Shown here piece after piece: positions 1-8,805 of a stretch of DNA of 64,000 bases. Source of the DNA: Arsenophonus sp. aPb (GTDB taxonomy: Bacteria; Pseudomonadota; Gammaproteobacteria; Enterobacterales; Enterobacteriaceae); assembly GCF_029873475.1 (NCBI RefSeq), contig NZ_CP123499.1, positions 2,852,001 through 2,916,000 on the forward strand, given 5' to 3'. The position numbers were made by a program, and so were the translations under genes. Numbering within the stretch: the stretch's first letter is position 1; each line of letters starts with the position of its first letter. The notes under the pieces were generated by a model, which saw only the letters and a list, made by a program, of their open reading frames with translations, was not told the DNA's origin and did not search any database.

Positions 1-918
1 CGTAGTGGGCTTGCCAATCTGGAGCAATATATCAATGATGATTTTAACCAAGCTTGTGAACTGATTTTCAAATGTACTGGCAAAGTGGTGGTTATGGGGA
101 TGGGAAAATCAGGCCATATTGGCCGTAAAATTGCAGCCACATTAGCTAGTACAGGAACACCTGCTTTTTTTGTTCATCCAGGAGAAGCCAGTCATGGTGA
201 CTTAGGCATGATTAGCAGTAAAGATATTGTTCTGGCTATCTCTAACTCCGGTGAGTCAAATGAAATATTAGCACTCATTCCTGTGTTAAAACGCCAACAC
301 ATAGCGCTAATTTGTATGACAAAAAATCCTGCTAGTAGAATGGGTAAAGCGGCAGATATTCACCTTTGTATCAAGGTACCACAAGAAGCTTGCCCATTAG
401 GTCTAGCGCCAACAACAAGCACAACGGCGATGCTCGTCATGGGGGATGCCATTGCTGTCGCTTTACTTGAAGCGCGTGGTTTTACTGCTGAAGATTTTGC
501 ACTCTCTCATCCAGGTGGCACATTAGGGCGCAAACTATTATTAAGAGTGAGTGACTTAATGCACACAGGGAAAAATATTCCCAATGTTGCGAAACAGGCA
601 ACATTACAGCAAGCATTAGTGGAAATTACACGCAAAAAACTTGGCATGGTTGTGATTTGTAACGAAGAAATGCAGATTGAAGGTATTTTCACCGATGGTG
701 ACTTACGACGTGTCTTTGCAATGAATATTGACTTAAATAATGCCAAAATTGCCGATGTGATGACAACCGGGGGTATTAGAGTAAAACCTGATATGCTAGC
801 AGTTGATGCCTTAAATTTGATGCAACAACACCATATTACTTCATTACTGGTAGCAAAAGCAGATACACTTATTGGTGTCATTCATCTGCATGATCTTTTG
901 CAAGCTGGCATCATATAA
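1..918 (+). CDS. kdsD: Arabinose-5-phosphate isomerase KdsD (5' end cut off)
   Basis: Converts ribulose 5-phosphate to arabinose 5-phosphate, the first step of KDO synthesis for LPS, in the cytosol. The frame is open from base 1, so the gene starts left of the window; about 22 N-terminal residues are missing relative to the 328-residue E. coli protein. Visible are the SIS sugar-isomerase domain (GMGKSGHIGRK, SNSGESNEI, and the ALSHPGGTLGRK end of the domain) followed by two CBS domains in the last 120 residues (FTDGDLRR is typical). It is followed 16 bases later by kdsC, the usual order. Identity is near certain from residue-by-residue likeness to KdsD. Confidence 0.97.
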   Translation, partial: RSGLANLEQYINDDFNQACELIFKCTGKVVVMGMGKSGHIGRKIAATLASTGTPAFFVHPGEASHGDLGMISSKDIVLAISNSGESNEILALIPVLKRQHIALICMTKNPASRMGKAADIHLCIKVPQEACPLGLAPTTSTTAMLVMGDAIAVALLEARGFTAEDFALSHPGGTLGRKLLLRVSDLMHTGKNIPNVAKQATLQQALVEITRKKLGMVVICNEEMQIEGIFTDGDLRRVFAMNIDLNNAKIADVMTTGGIRVKPDMLAVDALNLMQQHHITSLLVAKADTLIGVIHLHDLLQAGII

Positions 919-934
919 TTATTGGAACTAATAC

Positions 935-1498
935 ATGAATGAGCATAATAAAATAACAAGCTGTTATGGCCCAGTAGAACAACATATCATTGAAAAAGCA
1001 CGTCTGATAAAATTACTCATTTGCGATGTTGATGGTGTCATGACAGATGGCTTAGTTTATATGGGAAATAATGGTGAAGAGCTAAAAGCATTCAATGTAA
1101 AAGATGGTTACGGTATCCGTTGTTTATTAACTTCTGCGATTGAAGTCGCCATTATTACCGGACGTAAAGCTAAATTATTGGAAGATCGTGCCAAAACTCT
1201 CGGTATTAATTATCTTTACCAAGGGCAAAGTGAAAAAAATTTAGCTTATAATGATCTGATAATCCGATTAAAACTCCAACCTCAACAGATTGCTTATATT
1301 GGTGATGATTTAATTGACTGGCCAGTCATGTCGCAGGTAGGGCTTTCGGTTGCCGTAGCTGATGCGCATCCAATGTTGTTAAGTAAAGCCCATTATGTTA
1401 CATATCGAGCAGGAGGCAAAGGTGCTGTACGTGAAATATGTGATCTGATCCTACTTGCTCAAGACAAGATAGAAAATGCCCACGGTTTATCAATATAG
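935..1498 (+). CDS. kdsC: KDO-8-phosphate phosphatase KdsC
   Basis: Removes phosphate from KDO 8-phosphate to give free KDO, the inner-core sugar of LPS. It is a small HAD-superfamily phosphatase of 187 residues (E. coli 188). HAD motif I is DVDGVMTDG, with catalytic Asp31 and Asp33; the acidic motif YIGDDLIDWPVM lies near residue 130, and a Lys-containing AGGKGAVRE follows at the end. A GGAA ribosome site lies about 10 bases before the ATG. The gene lies between kdsD and lptC, the conserved KDO/LPS-export order. Confidence 0.97.
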   Translation: MNEHNKITSCYGPVEQHIIEKARLIKLLICDVDGVMTDGLVYMGNNGEELKAFNVKDGYGIRCLLTSAIEVAIITGRKAKLLEDRAKTLGINYLYQGQSEKNLAYNDLIIRLKLQPQQIAYIGDDLIDWPVMSQVGLSVAVADAHPMLLSKAHYVTYRAGGKGAVREICDLILLAQDKIENAHGLSI

Positions 1499-1504
1499 GC
1501 AAAA

Positions 1505-2107
1505 ATGAAACGACAAATGAGCAAATTTAAGTTTTGGCTTAACATTATATTAACACTGATTGTTTTAGCGCTTATTGGCTGGAACTTAGCTGATTTTAAT
1601 CAATCAAAAGCACCTGCTATGATTGAAAATAGTCAACCAAATTATCAAACTGCCAATGCCGTTACTCATGTCTATGACCCAATGGGCAAATTGGCTTATA
1701 AGTTGATAACGGATGAGACACACCACTATTCGAGTAGTAAAATTAGTTGGTTTATTAATCCAGTATTAACAACCTACGACACCAAAAGTATTCCTACTTG
1801 GGCCATACGCGCCAATAAAGCCAAATTAACGAGCGACAATATGCTCTATTTATATGGTAATGTTCAAGTAAATAGCTTAAATCCAACTTCAGATTTACAA
1901 CAAATTTTGACAGAAAGTGCCATCGTTAACCTAATTACCCAGGATGTTTCATCCAATGATAAAGTGACGGTAATTGGTATCGGTTTACGATCAGTGGGTA
2001 TGAAAATGCGCGGTAATATGCGAACCCATACCGCAGAGTTAATTGAAGATGTTAAGACCTATTACGAAATCCCAAATAAGCAAACAGCTCCCGAAGGAAA
2101 CCACTAA
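1505..2107 (+). CDS. lptC: LPS export protein LptC
   Basis: Bitopic inner-membrane protein that takes LPS from the LptBFG transporter and passes it to LptA in the periplasm. 200 residues against 191 in E. coli. It has one N-terminal membrane helix (about residues 8-27) and then the beta-jellyroll bridge domain, with conserved stretches such as SWFINPVLTTYD, MLYLYGNVQVNSL and VKMRG-like GMKMRGNMR. An AGG lies 5 bases before the ATG at 1505. The E. coli N-terminus aligns better with the internal ATG at 1520 (MSKFKFW), so the true start may be five codons later. The stop is one base before lptA. Confidence 0.95.
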   Translation: MKRQMSKFKFWLNIILTLIVLALIGWNLADFNQSKAPAMIENSQPNYQTANAVTHVYDPMGKLAYKLITDETHHYSSSKISWFINPVLTTYDTKSIPTWAIRANKAKLTSDNMLYLYGNVQVNSLNPTSDLQQILTESAIVNLITQDVSSNDKVTVIGIGLRSVGMKMRGNMRTHTAELIEDVKTYYEIPNKQTAPEGNH

Positions 2108-2108
2108 A

Positions 2109-2663
2109 ATGATATTGGCAAAAAAGATCTTCATTAATGTAGTACTTACTAGCTCAATATTCATATTAAGCTTGCCAGCAGTAGCGCTGAAAAGTGACTC
2201 TCAACAACCCATTCAGATTGATTCAGTCAAACAGTCGCTTGATTTAGAAAAAAACATTACCACATTTACAGAAAATGTTGTCATAAAACAAGGATCTATA
2301 GATGTTCGAGCTGATAAAGTCGTTGTTACTCGTCCGAACGGCGATGCAAAAAAGATGGTTGTCGAAGCCTATGGTACGCCAGCGACCTTCTATCAATTAC
2401 AAGATGATGGTAAACCGATCAAAGGTCATAGTGATAAAATGCGTTATGAAATGGAGAAAGAGCTGGTTATCCTAACGGGTAATGCTTATCTTGAACAACT
2501 AGATAGTAATATTAAAGGTGACAAAATTACCTATTTAGTCCCAACCCAGCAAATGGAAGCGTTTAGCGATAAAGGGAAACGAGTAACGACCATATTGTTA
2601 CCTTCTCAATTACAAGAAAAAGGCCCTGGTGTAAAAAGCACAAATAATAGTAAGAGTAAATAA
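2109..2663 (+). CDS. lptA: LPS export protein LptA
   Basis: Periplasmic bridge protein that carries LPS between LptC and the outer-membrane LptD/E. 184 residues with a signal peptide: basic MILAKK, a hydrophobic core, and likely cleavage after AVA near residue 24. The mature part is the OstA-type jellyroll (IQIDSVKQSLDLEKN, TGNAYLEQLDSNIKGD). The frame is open 22 codons further upstream inside lptC, but the ATG at 2109 is preferred. It follows AAGGA by about 10 bases and is the only start that gives a proper signal peptide. It begins one base after the lptC stop, which suggests translational coupling. Confidence 0.95.
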   Translation: MILAKKIFINVVLTSSIFILSLPAVALKSDSQQPIQIDSVKQSLDLEKNITTFTENVVIKQGSIDVRADKVVVTRPNGDAKKMVVEAYGTPATFYQLQDDGKPIKGHSDKMRYEMEKELVILTGNAYLEQLDSNIKGDKITYLVPTQQMEAFSDKGKRVTTILLPSQLQEKGPGVKSTNNSKSK

Positions 2664-2668
2664 TAAAA

Positions 2669-3394
2669 ATGGCTAAATTAACTGCAAAACATTTGGCAAA
2701 AACATACAAAAACCGTAAGGTTGTTGAAGATGTTAGCCTAGAAGTCAGTTCAGGTGAAATCGTTGGTTTACTAGGGCCAAATGGTGCAGGTAAAACGACA
2801 ACCTTTTATATGGTAGTTGGGATCGTTCCTCGTGATACTGGAAAAATTGCTATCGACGATGAAGATATTAGTTTGTTGCCTCTGCATGAACGGGCTCGTA
2901 GAGGAATAGGTTATTTACCACAAGAAGCCTCAATATTTCGCCGGCTAAACGTTTACGATAATCTGATGGCTGTATTAGAAATTCGTAAAGATTTAACCTC
3001 CGAAGAAAAGCAACAACGTGCCGAAGAATTGATGGAAGAATTTAGTATTACTCATTTGAGAAATAATCTCGGTCAATCGCTTTCTGGTGGGGAGCGCCGC
3101 CGAGTGGAAATAGCCCGAGCATTGGCGGCTAATCCTAAATTTATTCTTTTAGATGAACCTTTTGCGGGTGTTGATCCAATTTCAGTATTAGATATAAAAA
3201 AAATAATCCAACACTTGAGAGATTATGGTTTAGGTGTATTAATAACCGATCATAATGTGAGAGAAACATTAGATGTCTGTGAACGTGCTTACATTGTAAG
3301 TCAAGGTCATCTTATCGCTCATGGAACCCCTAAAGCGATTTTAGAAAATGAGCAAGTCAAACGTGTCTATTTGGGAGAAGGTTTTCGCCTCTAA
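2669..3394 (+). CDS. lptB: LPS export ABC transporter ATPase LptB
   Basis: Cytosolic ATPase that powers LPS extraction from the inner membrane as a dimer with LptFG. 241 residues, as in E. coli. Walker A is GPNGAGKT (residues 36-43), the ABC signature LSGGERRRVEIARA, Walker B FILLDEPFAGVDP, and the switch His is in LITDHNVRETL. It sits five bases after lptA and ends the LPS export cluster before rpoN. No partner permease (lptFG) is in this window, as is usual. Confidence 0.97.
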   Translation: MAKLTAKHLAKTYKNRKVVEDVSLEVSSGEIVGLLGPNGAGKTTTFYMVVGIVPRDTGKIAIDDEDISLLPLHERARRGIGYLPQEASIFRRLNVYDNLMAVLEIRKDLTSEEKQQRAEELMEEFSITHLRNNLGQSLSGGERRRVEIARALAANPKFILLDEPFAGVDPISVLDIKKIIQHLRDYGLGVLITDHNVRETLDVCERAYIVSQGHLIAHGTPKAILENEQVKRVYLGEGFRL

Positions 3395-3457
3395 CCCTAA
3401 CTCATTAAAGTTGTAAGTTTTTTTATTATGTTATTCCCAAGAGGTTAAGCCAATTTT

Positions 3458-4897
3458 ATGAAACAGAGTTTGCAACTCCGACTCAGTCAGCAGTTGGCGA
3501 TGACACCACAGCTACAACAAGCGATTCGTTTGTTGCAACTTTCAACATTAGAACTTCAGCACGAAATTCAGCAAGCGCTTGAAACCAATCCTTTGCTTGA
3601 ACAAGATGACCTCTACCAGGAAATCGAAACATCAGATATTAATGATAACGAGCCAGCGGCACTAGATAGTTTTGAAGCAATTGAACAAAATGATATGCCT
3701 GACGAATTACCCTTAGATACTAATTGGGAAGAAATTTATACTTCAGATAGCTATCCAAGCTTAACCAATAATTTTAGCGACAATGATTTTCCTCTCTACC
3801 AAGGGGAAACGTTGCAAACACTACAAGATTATTTATCCTGGCAAGCGTCATTGACACCCTTTACTGAAATAGATGCAGCAATTGCCACCGCCATTATTGA
3901 TGCTGTCGACGATTCCGGCTATTTAAGCACCACTATTGAAGATATTTACACCGGTTTGGCACTAACCGATATTACCCTGGAAGAAGTTGAAATTGTATTA
4001 AAACGGATCCAACACTTCGATCCAATTGGCGTCGCAGCAAAAAATTTGAAAGACTGTTTACTTATTCAGTTATCAGCGTTACCTAGCGAGACTCCTTTTC
4101 TAAAAGAAGCTAAACTGATAATTAATAACTATCTAGAATTACTTGGCAATCGTGATTTTCGGCAACTTAGTCGGAAAACTAAATTAAAAGAAGCGGTCTT
4201 GAAAGAAGTTATCGATATGATCCAACGATTAGATCCTAAACCTGGGCAAATCATTCAAACTAAAGAGCCACAATATATTATCCCAGATGCTCTGGTTCGC
4301 AAAATAGATAATGACTGGCAAGTAGCACTAAATACTGAAAACATTCCACGTTTAAAAATTAATCAATATTATGCTTCTCTAGGCAAATACTCTGGTAATG
4401 AAGAAGATAACCAATTCATCCGTAACAACTTACAAGAAGCGAAATGGTTGATAAAAAGTTTAGAAAGTCGTAATGAAACTTTATTAAAAGTTGCCCAATG
4501 TATTGTTGAAAATCAGCAAGAATTTTTTGAATATGGTGAAGAGCATATGAAACCTATGGTATTAGCGGATATTGCTTATCAGGTTGATATGCACGAATCA
4601 ACAATTTCACGTGTCACATCGCAAAAATACCTTCATAGTCCAAGAGGTATTTTTGAACTTAAATACTTTTTTTCTAGCCATGTTAACACTGATACAGGAG
4701 GAGAAGCGTCTTCTATCGCTATACGCGCGCTAGTAAAAAAACTCATTGCGGCAGAGAACCCTGTAAAACCCTTGAGTGATAACAAATTAACGAGCATACT
4801 AGCAGAACAGGGTATTCAAATTGCTCGTCGTACAGTTGCTAAATATCGAGAGTCTCTATCCATTCCGCCCTCTAATCAGCGTAAAAAACTGATTTGA
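3458..4897 (+). CDS. rpoN: RNA polymerase sigma-54 factor RpoN
   Basis: Alternative sigma factor for nitrogen and other enhancer-dependent promoters. 479 residues (E. coli 477). The Gln/Leu-rich activator-responsive region I is at the N-terminus (LRLSQQLAMTPQLQQAIRLL), an acidic region II follows, then the core-binding domain, a helix-turn-helix around residue 370 (HESTISRVTSQKY), and the RpoN box ARRTVAKYRE at about residues 455-464. It begins 63 bases after lptB and is followed by hpf and the PTS-Ntr genes, the standard Enterobacterales arrangement. Confidence 0.97.
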   Translation: MKQSLQLRLSQQLAMTPQLQQAIRLLQLSTLELQHEIQQALETNPLLEQDDLYQEIETSDINDNEPAALDSFEAIEQNDMPDELPLDTNWEEIYTSDSYPSLTNNFSDNDFPLYQGETLQTLQDYLSWQASLTPFTEIDAAIATAIIDAVDDSGYLSTTIEDIYTGLALTDITLEEVEIVLKRIQHFDPIGVAAKNLKDCLLIQLSALPSETPFLKEAKLIINNYLELLGNRDFRQLSRKTKLKEAVLKEVIDMIQRLDPKPGQIIQTKEPQYIIPDALVRKIDNDWQVALNTENIPRLKINQYYASLGKYSGNEEDNQFIRNNLQEAKWLIKSLESRNETLLKVAQCIVENQQEFFEYGEEHMKPMVLADIAYQVDMHESTISRVTSQKYLHSPRGIFELKYFFSSHVNTDTGGEASSIAIRALVKKLIAAENPVKPLSDNKLTSILAEQGIQIARRTVAKYRESLSIPPSNQRKKLI

Positions 4898-4919
4898 ATT
4901 AACTGAGAAGGAAGATACT

Positions 4920-5207
4920 ATGGAATTTCAAATTACTGGACAAAATATTAAAATTACCGAAGCATTACGCCAAACCGTTGAAGAAAAGTGTTCAAAATTT
5001 AAACAACACTTTGACCATATCAATGGTATTCATGTAATTTTAAAAGTACAGAAATTTAATCAGATTGCTGAAGCAACAGCGAAAGTGAATGGAGCAGAAC
5101 TCCATGCTTCTGCTCAAGAAGATGATATGTATGCTGCTATTGATGCCATGGTAGAAAAAATGGCACGTCAGCTTACTAAATATAAAGAAAAATTGAAACA
5201 ACATTAA
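4920..5207 (+). CDS. hpf: Ribosome hibernation promoting factor Hpf
   Basis: Small protein that binds the 30S decoding region and helps form inactive 100S ribosome dimers in stationary phase. 95 residues, exactly the length of the short Hpf of E. coli. It shows the S30AE fold pattern (MEFQITGQNIKITEALR, a basic mid region, EDDMYAAIDAMVEKMARQL). An AAGGAAG ribosome site precedes the ATG. It lies between rpoN and ptsN. Confidence 0.95.
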   Translation: MEFQITGQNIKITEALRQTVEEKCSKFKQHFDHINGIHVILKVQKFNQIAEATAKVNGAELHASAQEDDMYAAIDAMVEKMARQLTKYKEKLKQH

Positions 5208-5272
5208 TTTGTGTTATTAAACAACAAGGGCACTATGACACTAAATATAGATTATTGATGCTAGTATCGTTC

Positions 5273-5306
5273 ATACCAGATATTGATTATCGATATCTGG
5301 TATAAT
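5273..5306 (+). promoter_or_regulatory. Palindrome overlapping an extended -10 promoter for ptsN
   Basis: A perfect 11-base inverted repeat, ataccagatat at 5273-5283 and atatctggtat at 5293-5303, has a 9-base spacer. Its right arm runs into TGGTATAAT (5298-5306), a full extended -10 element. No T-tract follows, so a terminator is unlikely. A dyad covering the -35 to -10 space is what an operator would look like. The first gene downstream is ptsN, start at 5328. The binding protein is unknown. Confidence 0.5.
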
Positions 5307-5327
5307 TGCCCTAAGTGAATAAATCCA

Positions 5328-5795
5328 ATGAACAGTGAAAAAAAATTATCATTAAGCTCGGTATTAACACCATCATGTACACTAAATAATGTACATTGTA
5401 CGAGTAAAAAAAAAGCACTAGAGATTATTAGTGAAGTTGCTGCTATTGAACTGAATGTGCCTGAAAATGTCGTTTTTGACTCATTACTAACCCGTGAAAA
5501 AGTCGGCACAACCGGTATTGGTGGGGGTATTGCAATCCCACATGGCAAATTAAATGACAGTAATTCATCCGACGCAGTGGGTGTATTTCTTCATTTGGAT
5601 GAACCAATCGCTTTTGATGCCATTGATAATCAGTCTGTTGATTTGCTGTTTGCATTATTAGTTCCTTCGGAGCAATGTAAAACTCATTTACATACACTCT
5701 CTTTAATTGCCAAACGGTTGGCTGACAAGAACTTATGTCGTCGTTTACGCGCTGCGCAAAGTAATGAAGAACTCTATAAAATCATTACTGAATAA
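5328..5795 (+). CDS. ptsN: Nitrogen PTS enzyme IIA (EIIA-Ntr)
   Basis: Regulatory phosphoacceptor of the nitrogen phosphotransferase chain (EI-Ntr to NPr to EIIA-Ntr). In relatives its phosphorylation state tunes potassium transport and other targets. 155 residues (E. coli 163). The phosphorylated histidine is His72 in GGGIAIPHGK. Further family blocks are LHLDEPIAFDAIDNQSVDLLFALLVP and the C-terminal LADKNLCRRLRAA. A separate promoter with a palindrome lies just upstream, so it may be expressed apart from rpoN-hpf. Confidence 0.96.
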   Translation: MNSEKKLSLSSVLTPSCTLNNVHCTSKKKALEIISEVAAIELNVPENVVFDSLLTREKVGTTGIGGGIAIPHGKLNDSNSSDAVGVFLHLDEPIAFDAIDNQSVDLLFALLVPSEQCKTHLHTLSLIAKRLADKNLCRRLRAAQSNEELYKIITE

Positions 5796-5862
5796 CGACT
5801 TAAAAAATCTGTACCCAAAATAATGATTTTTTTATTGTGAACAAACTTAAGGGGTATTACTC

Positions 5863-6717
5863 ATGGTGCTGATGATAGTCAGTGGCCGTTCTGGTTCAGG
5901 TAAATCTGTTGCTCTACGAGCGCTGGAGGATATGGGTTTTTATTGTGTTGACAATTTGCCTGTTATTTTACTGCCAGAATTAGCCAATACGCTGGCTGAA
6001 CGACAAACTTCAGCTGCTGTGAGTATTGATGTTCGCAATATGCCCGACGACCCAGCAATTTTTGAAAAAGCGTTAAAAAATTTACCTACTAGTTTTTCCC
6101 CGCAATTACTTTTTCTTGATGCAGATCGTAACACGTTGATCCGAAGATATAGTGACACACGCCGTCTACACCCACTCACCAGCAAAAAGTTATCATTAGA
6201 AAATGCGATTGATGAGGAAAATGATTTATTAGAACCTTTACGTTCACGAGCTGATTTAGTCATCGATACATCTGAAATGTCGGTGCATGAACTAGCTGAA
6301 ATGCTAAGAGCTCGTTTATTAGGTAAACGAGAACGTGAATTGACTATGGTATTCGAGTCCTTTGGCTTTAAGCATGGTATTCCGATCGATGCAGATTACG
6401 TATTCGATGTACGTTTTTTACCTAATCCACACTGGGATCCCAAATTACGCCCTATGACAGGTCTCGATCGTCCTGTTGCCGCCTTCCTTGATCGACATAC
6501 AGAAGTGCATAACTTTATTTATCAAACACGTAGTTATCTTGAGTTATGGTTACCCATGTTAGAGTCGAATAACCGTAGCTATTTGACCATTGCTATCGGT
6601 TGTACCGGAGGTAAGCACCGTTCAGTTTATGTTGCTGAACAACTGGCTGATTACTTTCGCTCTAGAGGTAAAAATGTTCAGTCCCGTCATCGAACGTTGG
6701 AAAAAAGAAAGTCATGA
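5863..6717 (+). CDS. rapZ: RNase adapter protein RapZ
   Basis: In E. coli RapZ binds the sRNA GlmZ and presents it to RNase E, linking glucosamine-6-phosphate levels to glmS expression. 284 residues, the same as E. coli and nearly identical along its length. Walker A is GRSGSGKS (residues 8-15); the C-terminal RNA/sugar-binding domain contains GCTGGKHRSVY, and the protein ends in a basic tail (SRHRTLEKRKS). Its last codons overlap the npr start by 4 bases (ATGA). Confidence 0.97.
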   Translation: MVLMIVSGRSGSGKSVALRALEDMGFYCVDNLPVILLPELANTLAERQTSAAVSIDVRNMPDDPAIFEKALKNLPTSFSPQLLFLDADRNTLIRRYSDTRRLHPLTSKKLSLENAIDEENDLLEPLRSRADLVIDTSEMSVHELAEMLRARLLGKRERELTMVFESFGFKHGIPIDADYVFDVRFLPNPHWDPKLRPMTGLDRPVAAFLDRHTEVHNFIYQTRSYLELWLPMLESNNRSYLTIAIGCTGGKHRSVYVAEQLADYFRSRGKNVQSRHRTLEKRKS

Positions 6718-6986
6718 CCGTCTATCATCGCATTATTATAAAGAACCAGCAGGGTATACATGCTAGGCCAGCAATAATGCTTTGTGAACTGATCCAACAG
6801 TTTGAATCTACGGTGCTCTTACGCAACTGTCATAATATAGAAGCTCAAGCAGATAGTGTTATAGCGATGTTGATGCTAGATTCTGAACAAGGAAGTTATA
6901 TCGATCTTGAAGTAACGGGTCCAGATGAAGAACAAGCACTGGCAGCAATTATTCAACTTTTTCATCATAAACTTGAAGAAGACTAA
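6714..6986 (+). CDS. npr: Nitrogen PTS phosphocarrier NPr
   Basis: HPr-like protein that passes phosphate from EI-Ntr to EIIA-Ntr (PtsN). 90 residues. The active site is GIHARPA with phosphoacceptor His16. A Ser region equivalent to HPr Ser46 is present (DSVIAMLMLDSEQG). The ATGA overlap with rapZ implies coupled translation. It is the last gene of the rpoN cluster; downstream genes are convergent. Confidence 0.96.
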   Translation: MTVYHRIIIKNQQGIHARPAIMLCELIQQFESTVLLRNCHNIEAQADSVIAMLMLDSEQGSYIDLEVTGPDEEQALAAIIQLFHHKLEED

Positions 6987-7153
6987 TAAATTTTCTGCCG
7001 AAATTTAACGACATCAACGCTATTCGTCAGCAAAATCACCTTTCATTGCTATTAAGCTCTATCAGCTAACTCTATTTTTAAAGGCTAATATAAGATGCTG
7101 TGGCAAATTGTAGCTAAAATCTTTCTGCCACAACTTAAATGCTAATGGGCTCA

Positions 7154-7198
7154 CTGCTACAAAAAGGCTGACTCTATCGTAGCAGCCAATGTTGGCTG
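7154..7198. repeat. Nested inverted repeats between npr and pmbA
   Basis: CTGCTAC (7154-7160) pairs with GTAGCAG (7179-7185), and CAGCCAA (7183-7189) pairs with TTGGCTG (7192-7198) across two bases. The region lies between two convergent genes, so the hairpins may slow or stop transcription, but neither is followed by a good T-run. I see no gene in the rest of 6987-7282. Confidence 0.35.
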
Positions 7199-7282
7199 TT
7201 GCGATAAGATGAACGCTACTTTAATCGGCTAGTTTTAACCAATTTTCTCAGTCTGCAACAGCAATTTATTAGTAATAATTAA

Positions 7283-8632
7283 TTATTGACCAGCCACATG
7301 CATTTCTGACAATAATACTGAACCGCATTGAATATTACTGCGCGTTTCAATATCGTTGCCTATTGTTACAATATTAGCCCACATCTGTTTTAAATTACCG
7401 GCAATAGTAATTTCACTGACAGGATATTGTATTACTCCGTTTTCAACCCAAAACCCGGCTGCTCCTCGCGAATAATCCCCCGTTACCGAACTAACTCCCT
7501 GCCCCATCAATTCGGTGACAACCAATCCTGTCCCCATTTCTTTTAATAAAGCAGCAAAATCTAATCCTTGGTCTGCAATATGCCAGTTATGAATACCACC
7601 AGCATGACCAGTACTCTGCAAGCCAAGCTTACGTGCTGAATAGGTGGTCAGTAACCAAGTTTGTAACATTCCTTGCTCAATAATATTACGTTGGGTTGTA
7701 TTGACGCCTTCACTATCAAAAGGAGATGACGCAAGCCCACCAATCCGATGAGGGTTCTCCTGAATGGTTAACCAAGCAGGAAAAATTTGCTTACCCAGGC
7801 TGTCTAATAAAAAAGAGGATCTTCGATAAATACTTGTACCACTAATCGCGCCAACCAGGTGACCAAATAAACCGGTTGCGACCTCAGCAGCAAAAATGAC
7901 CGGTGTCTTCATAGTCGATAATTTATGCGGTGAAAGCCGGGCTACAGTTCGGCGAGCAGCCTCCTGTCCAACCGATTGTGGTGATTGCAAATCCTCTAGT
8001 CGACGGGCAACGGTATAAGCATAATCACGTTCCATACCATCATCATCCTGCGCAATCACGCAACTTGACATTGAATGGCGACTGGAGCAATAACTCTGTA
8101 ACATTCCGTGAGTATTACCATACACTCTGATACCATAATGACTATTAAAGCTTCCACCTTCGGTATTTTTAATCCTTTTATCGGCATTTAAAGCAGACAT
8201 CTCTGCTTGACTTGCTAATTGGATTGCCTTTTCGGCATCAATATCAAAGGGATAAAAGAGTTTTAAATCAGGCGATTGATAAGCCAAAAGTTCAGCATCT
8301 GCCAAACCCGCAAAGGGATCTTCTGAGGTATACTGAGCAATATCAATAGCGGCTTGTACAGTACGCTTAATAGCTTCTGGATGTAAATTAGTAGATGACG
8401 CACTGCCTTTACGTCGCTTATGATAAACCGTGATACCGAGAGCACCATCACTATTAAATTCAATATTTTCAGTTTCACCAAAACGGGTACTTACACTGAT
8501 ACCTGTTGATTTATTAATCGCCACTTCAGCCGCATCACAACGCTCTTTAGCGTATGATAATGCATATGCAACCGTTTCTTCTAATTGTTTACGTTGTAAT
8601 AAAACCTGTTCCGTCAAACTCATTGATATCAT
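7283..8632 (-). CDS. pmbA: Metalloprotease PmbA (TldE)
   Basis: Partner subunit of the TldD/TldE heterodimeric metalloprotease, which in E. coli processes microcin B17 and degrades the CcdA antitoxin. 449 residues (E. coli 450), collinear throughout: GISVSTRFGETENIEFN early, NTEGGSFNSHYG in the middle, and STGHAGGIHNWHI, SSVTGDYSRGAAGFWVENG and NIVTIGNDIETRSNIQCG at the end. TldE lacks the HExxxH metal site that TldD carries. The ATG at 8632 and another at 8623 are both possible starts. It is convergent with npr and separated from its partner tldD by darP and the barnase/barstar pair. Confidence 0.95.
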   Translation of the reverse strand: MISMSLTEQVLLQRKQLEETVAYALSYAKERCDAAEVAINKSTGISVSTRFGETENIEFNSDGALGITVYHKRRKGSASSTNLHPEAIKRTVQAAIDIAQYTSEDPFAGLADAELLAYQSPDLKLFYPFDIDAEKAIQLASQAEMSALNADKRIKNTEGGSFNSHYGIRVYGNTHGMLQSYCSSRHSMSSCVIAQDDDGMERDYAYTVARRLEDLQSPQSVGQEAARRTVARLSPHKLSTMKTPVIFAAEVATGLFGHLVGAISGTSIYRRSSFLLDSLGKQIFPAWLTIQENPHRIGGLASSPFDSEGVNTTQRNIIEQGMLQTWLLTTYSARKLGLQSTGHAGGIHNWHIADQGLDFAALLKEMGTGLVVTELMGQGVSSVTGDYSRGAAGFWVENGVIQYPVSEITIAGNLKQMWANIVTIGNDIETRSNIQCGSVLLSEMHVAGQ

Positions 8633-8805
8633 CCAAAAATAGAAAATAAAATCAACTCAACCAATACCTATCTTCAGCAGAAAATAAATCCTCTATAGCA
8701 TTAAATCTATTTTCCCAGTTACAATAGAGATAAGATGTTAACATACCTGACGACAGATTATTCTGAAATAAAATAATACTACGTCTTGCTAAGAGGAAAG
8801 CCGCA

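Noticed and set aside
5940..6263. Minus-strand open frame opposite rapZ, and similar long frames opposite accC, rsmD, zntA, frdA and dcuC
   Set aside because: They lie fully inside strongly conserved genes, have no ribosome sites and no family likeness. They are shadows of codon use.
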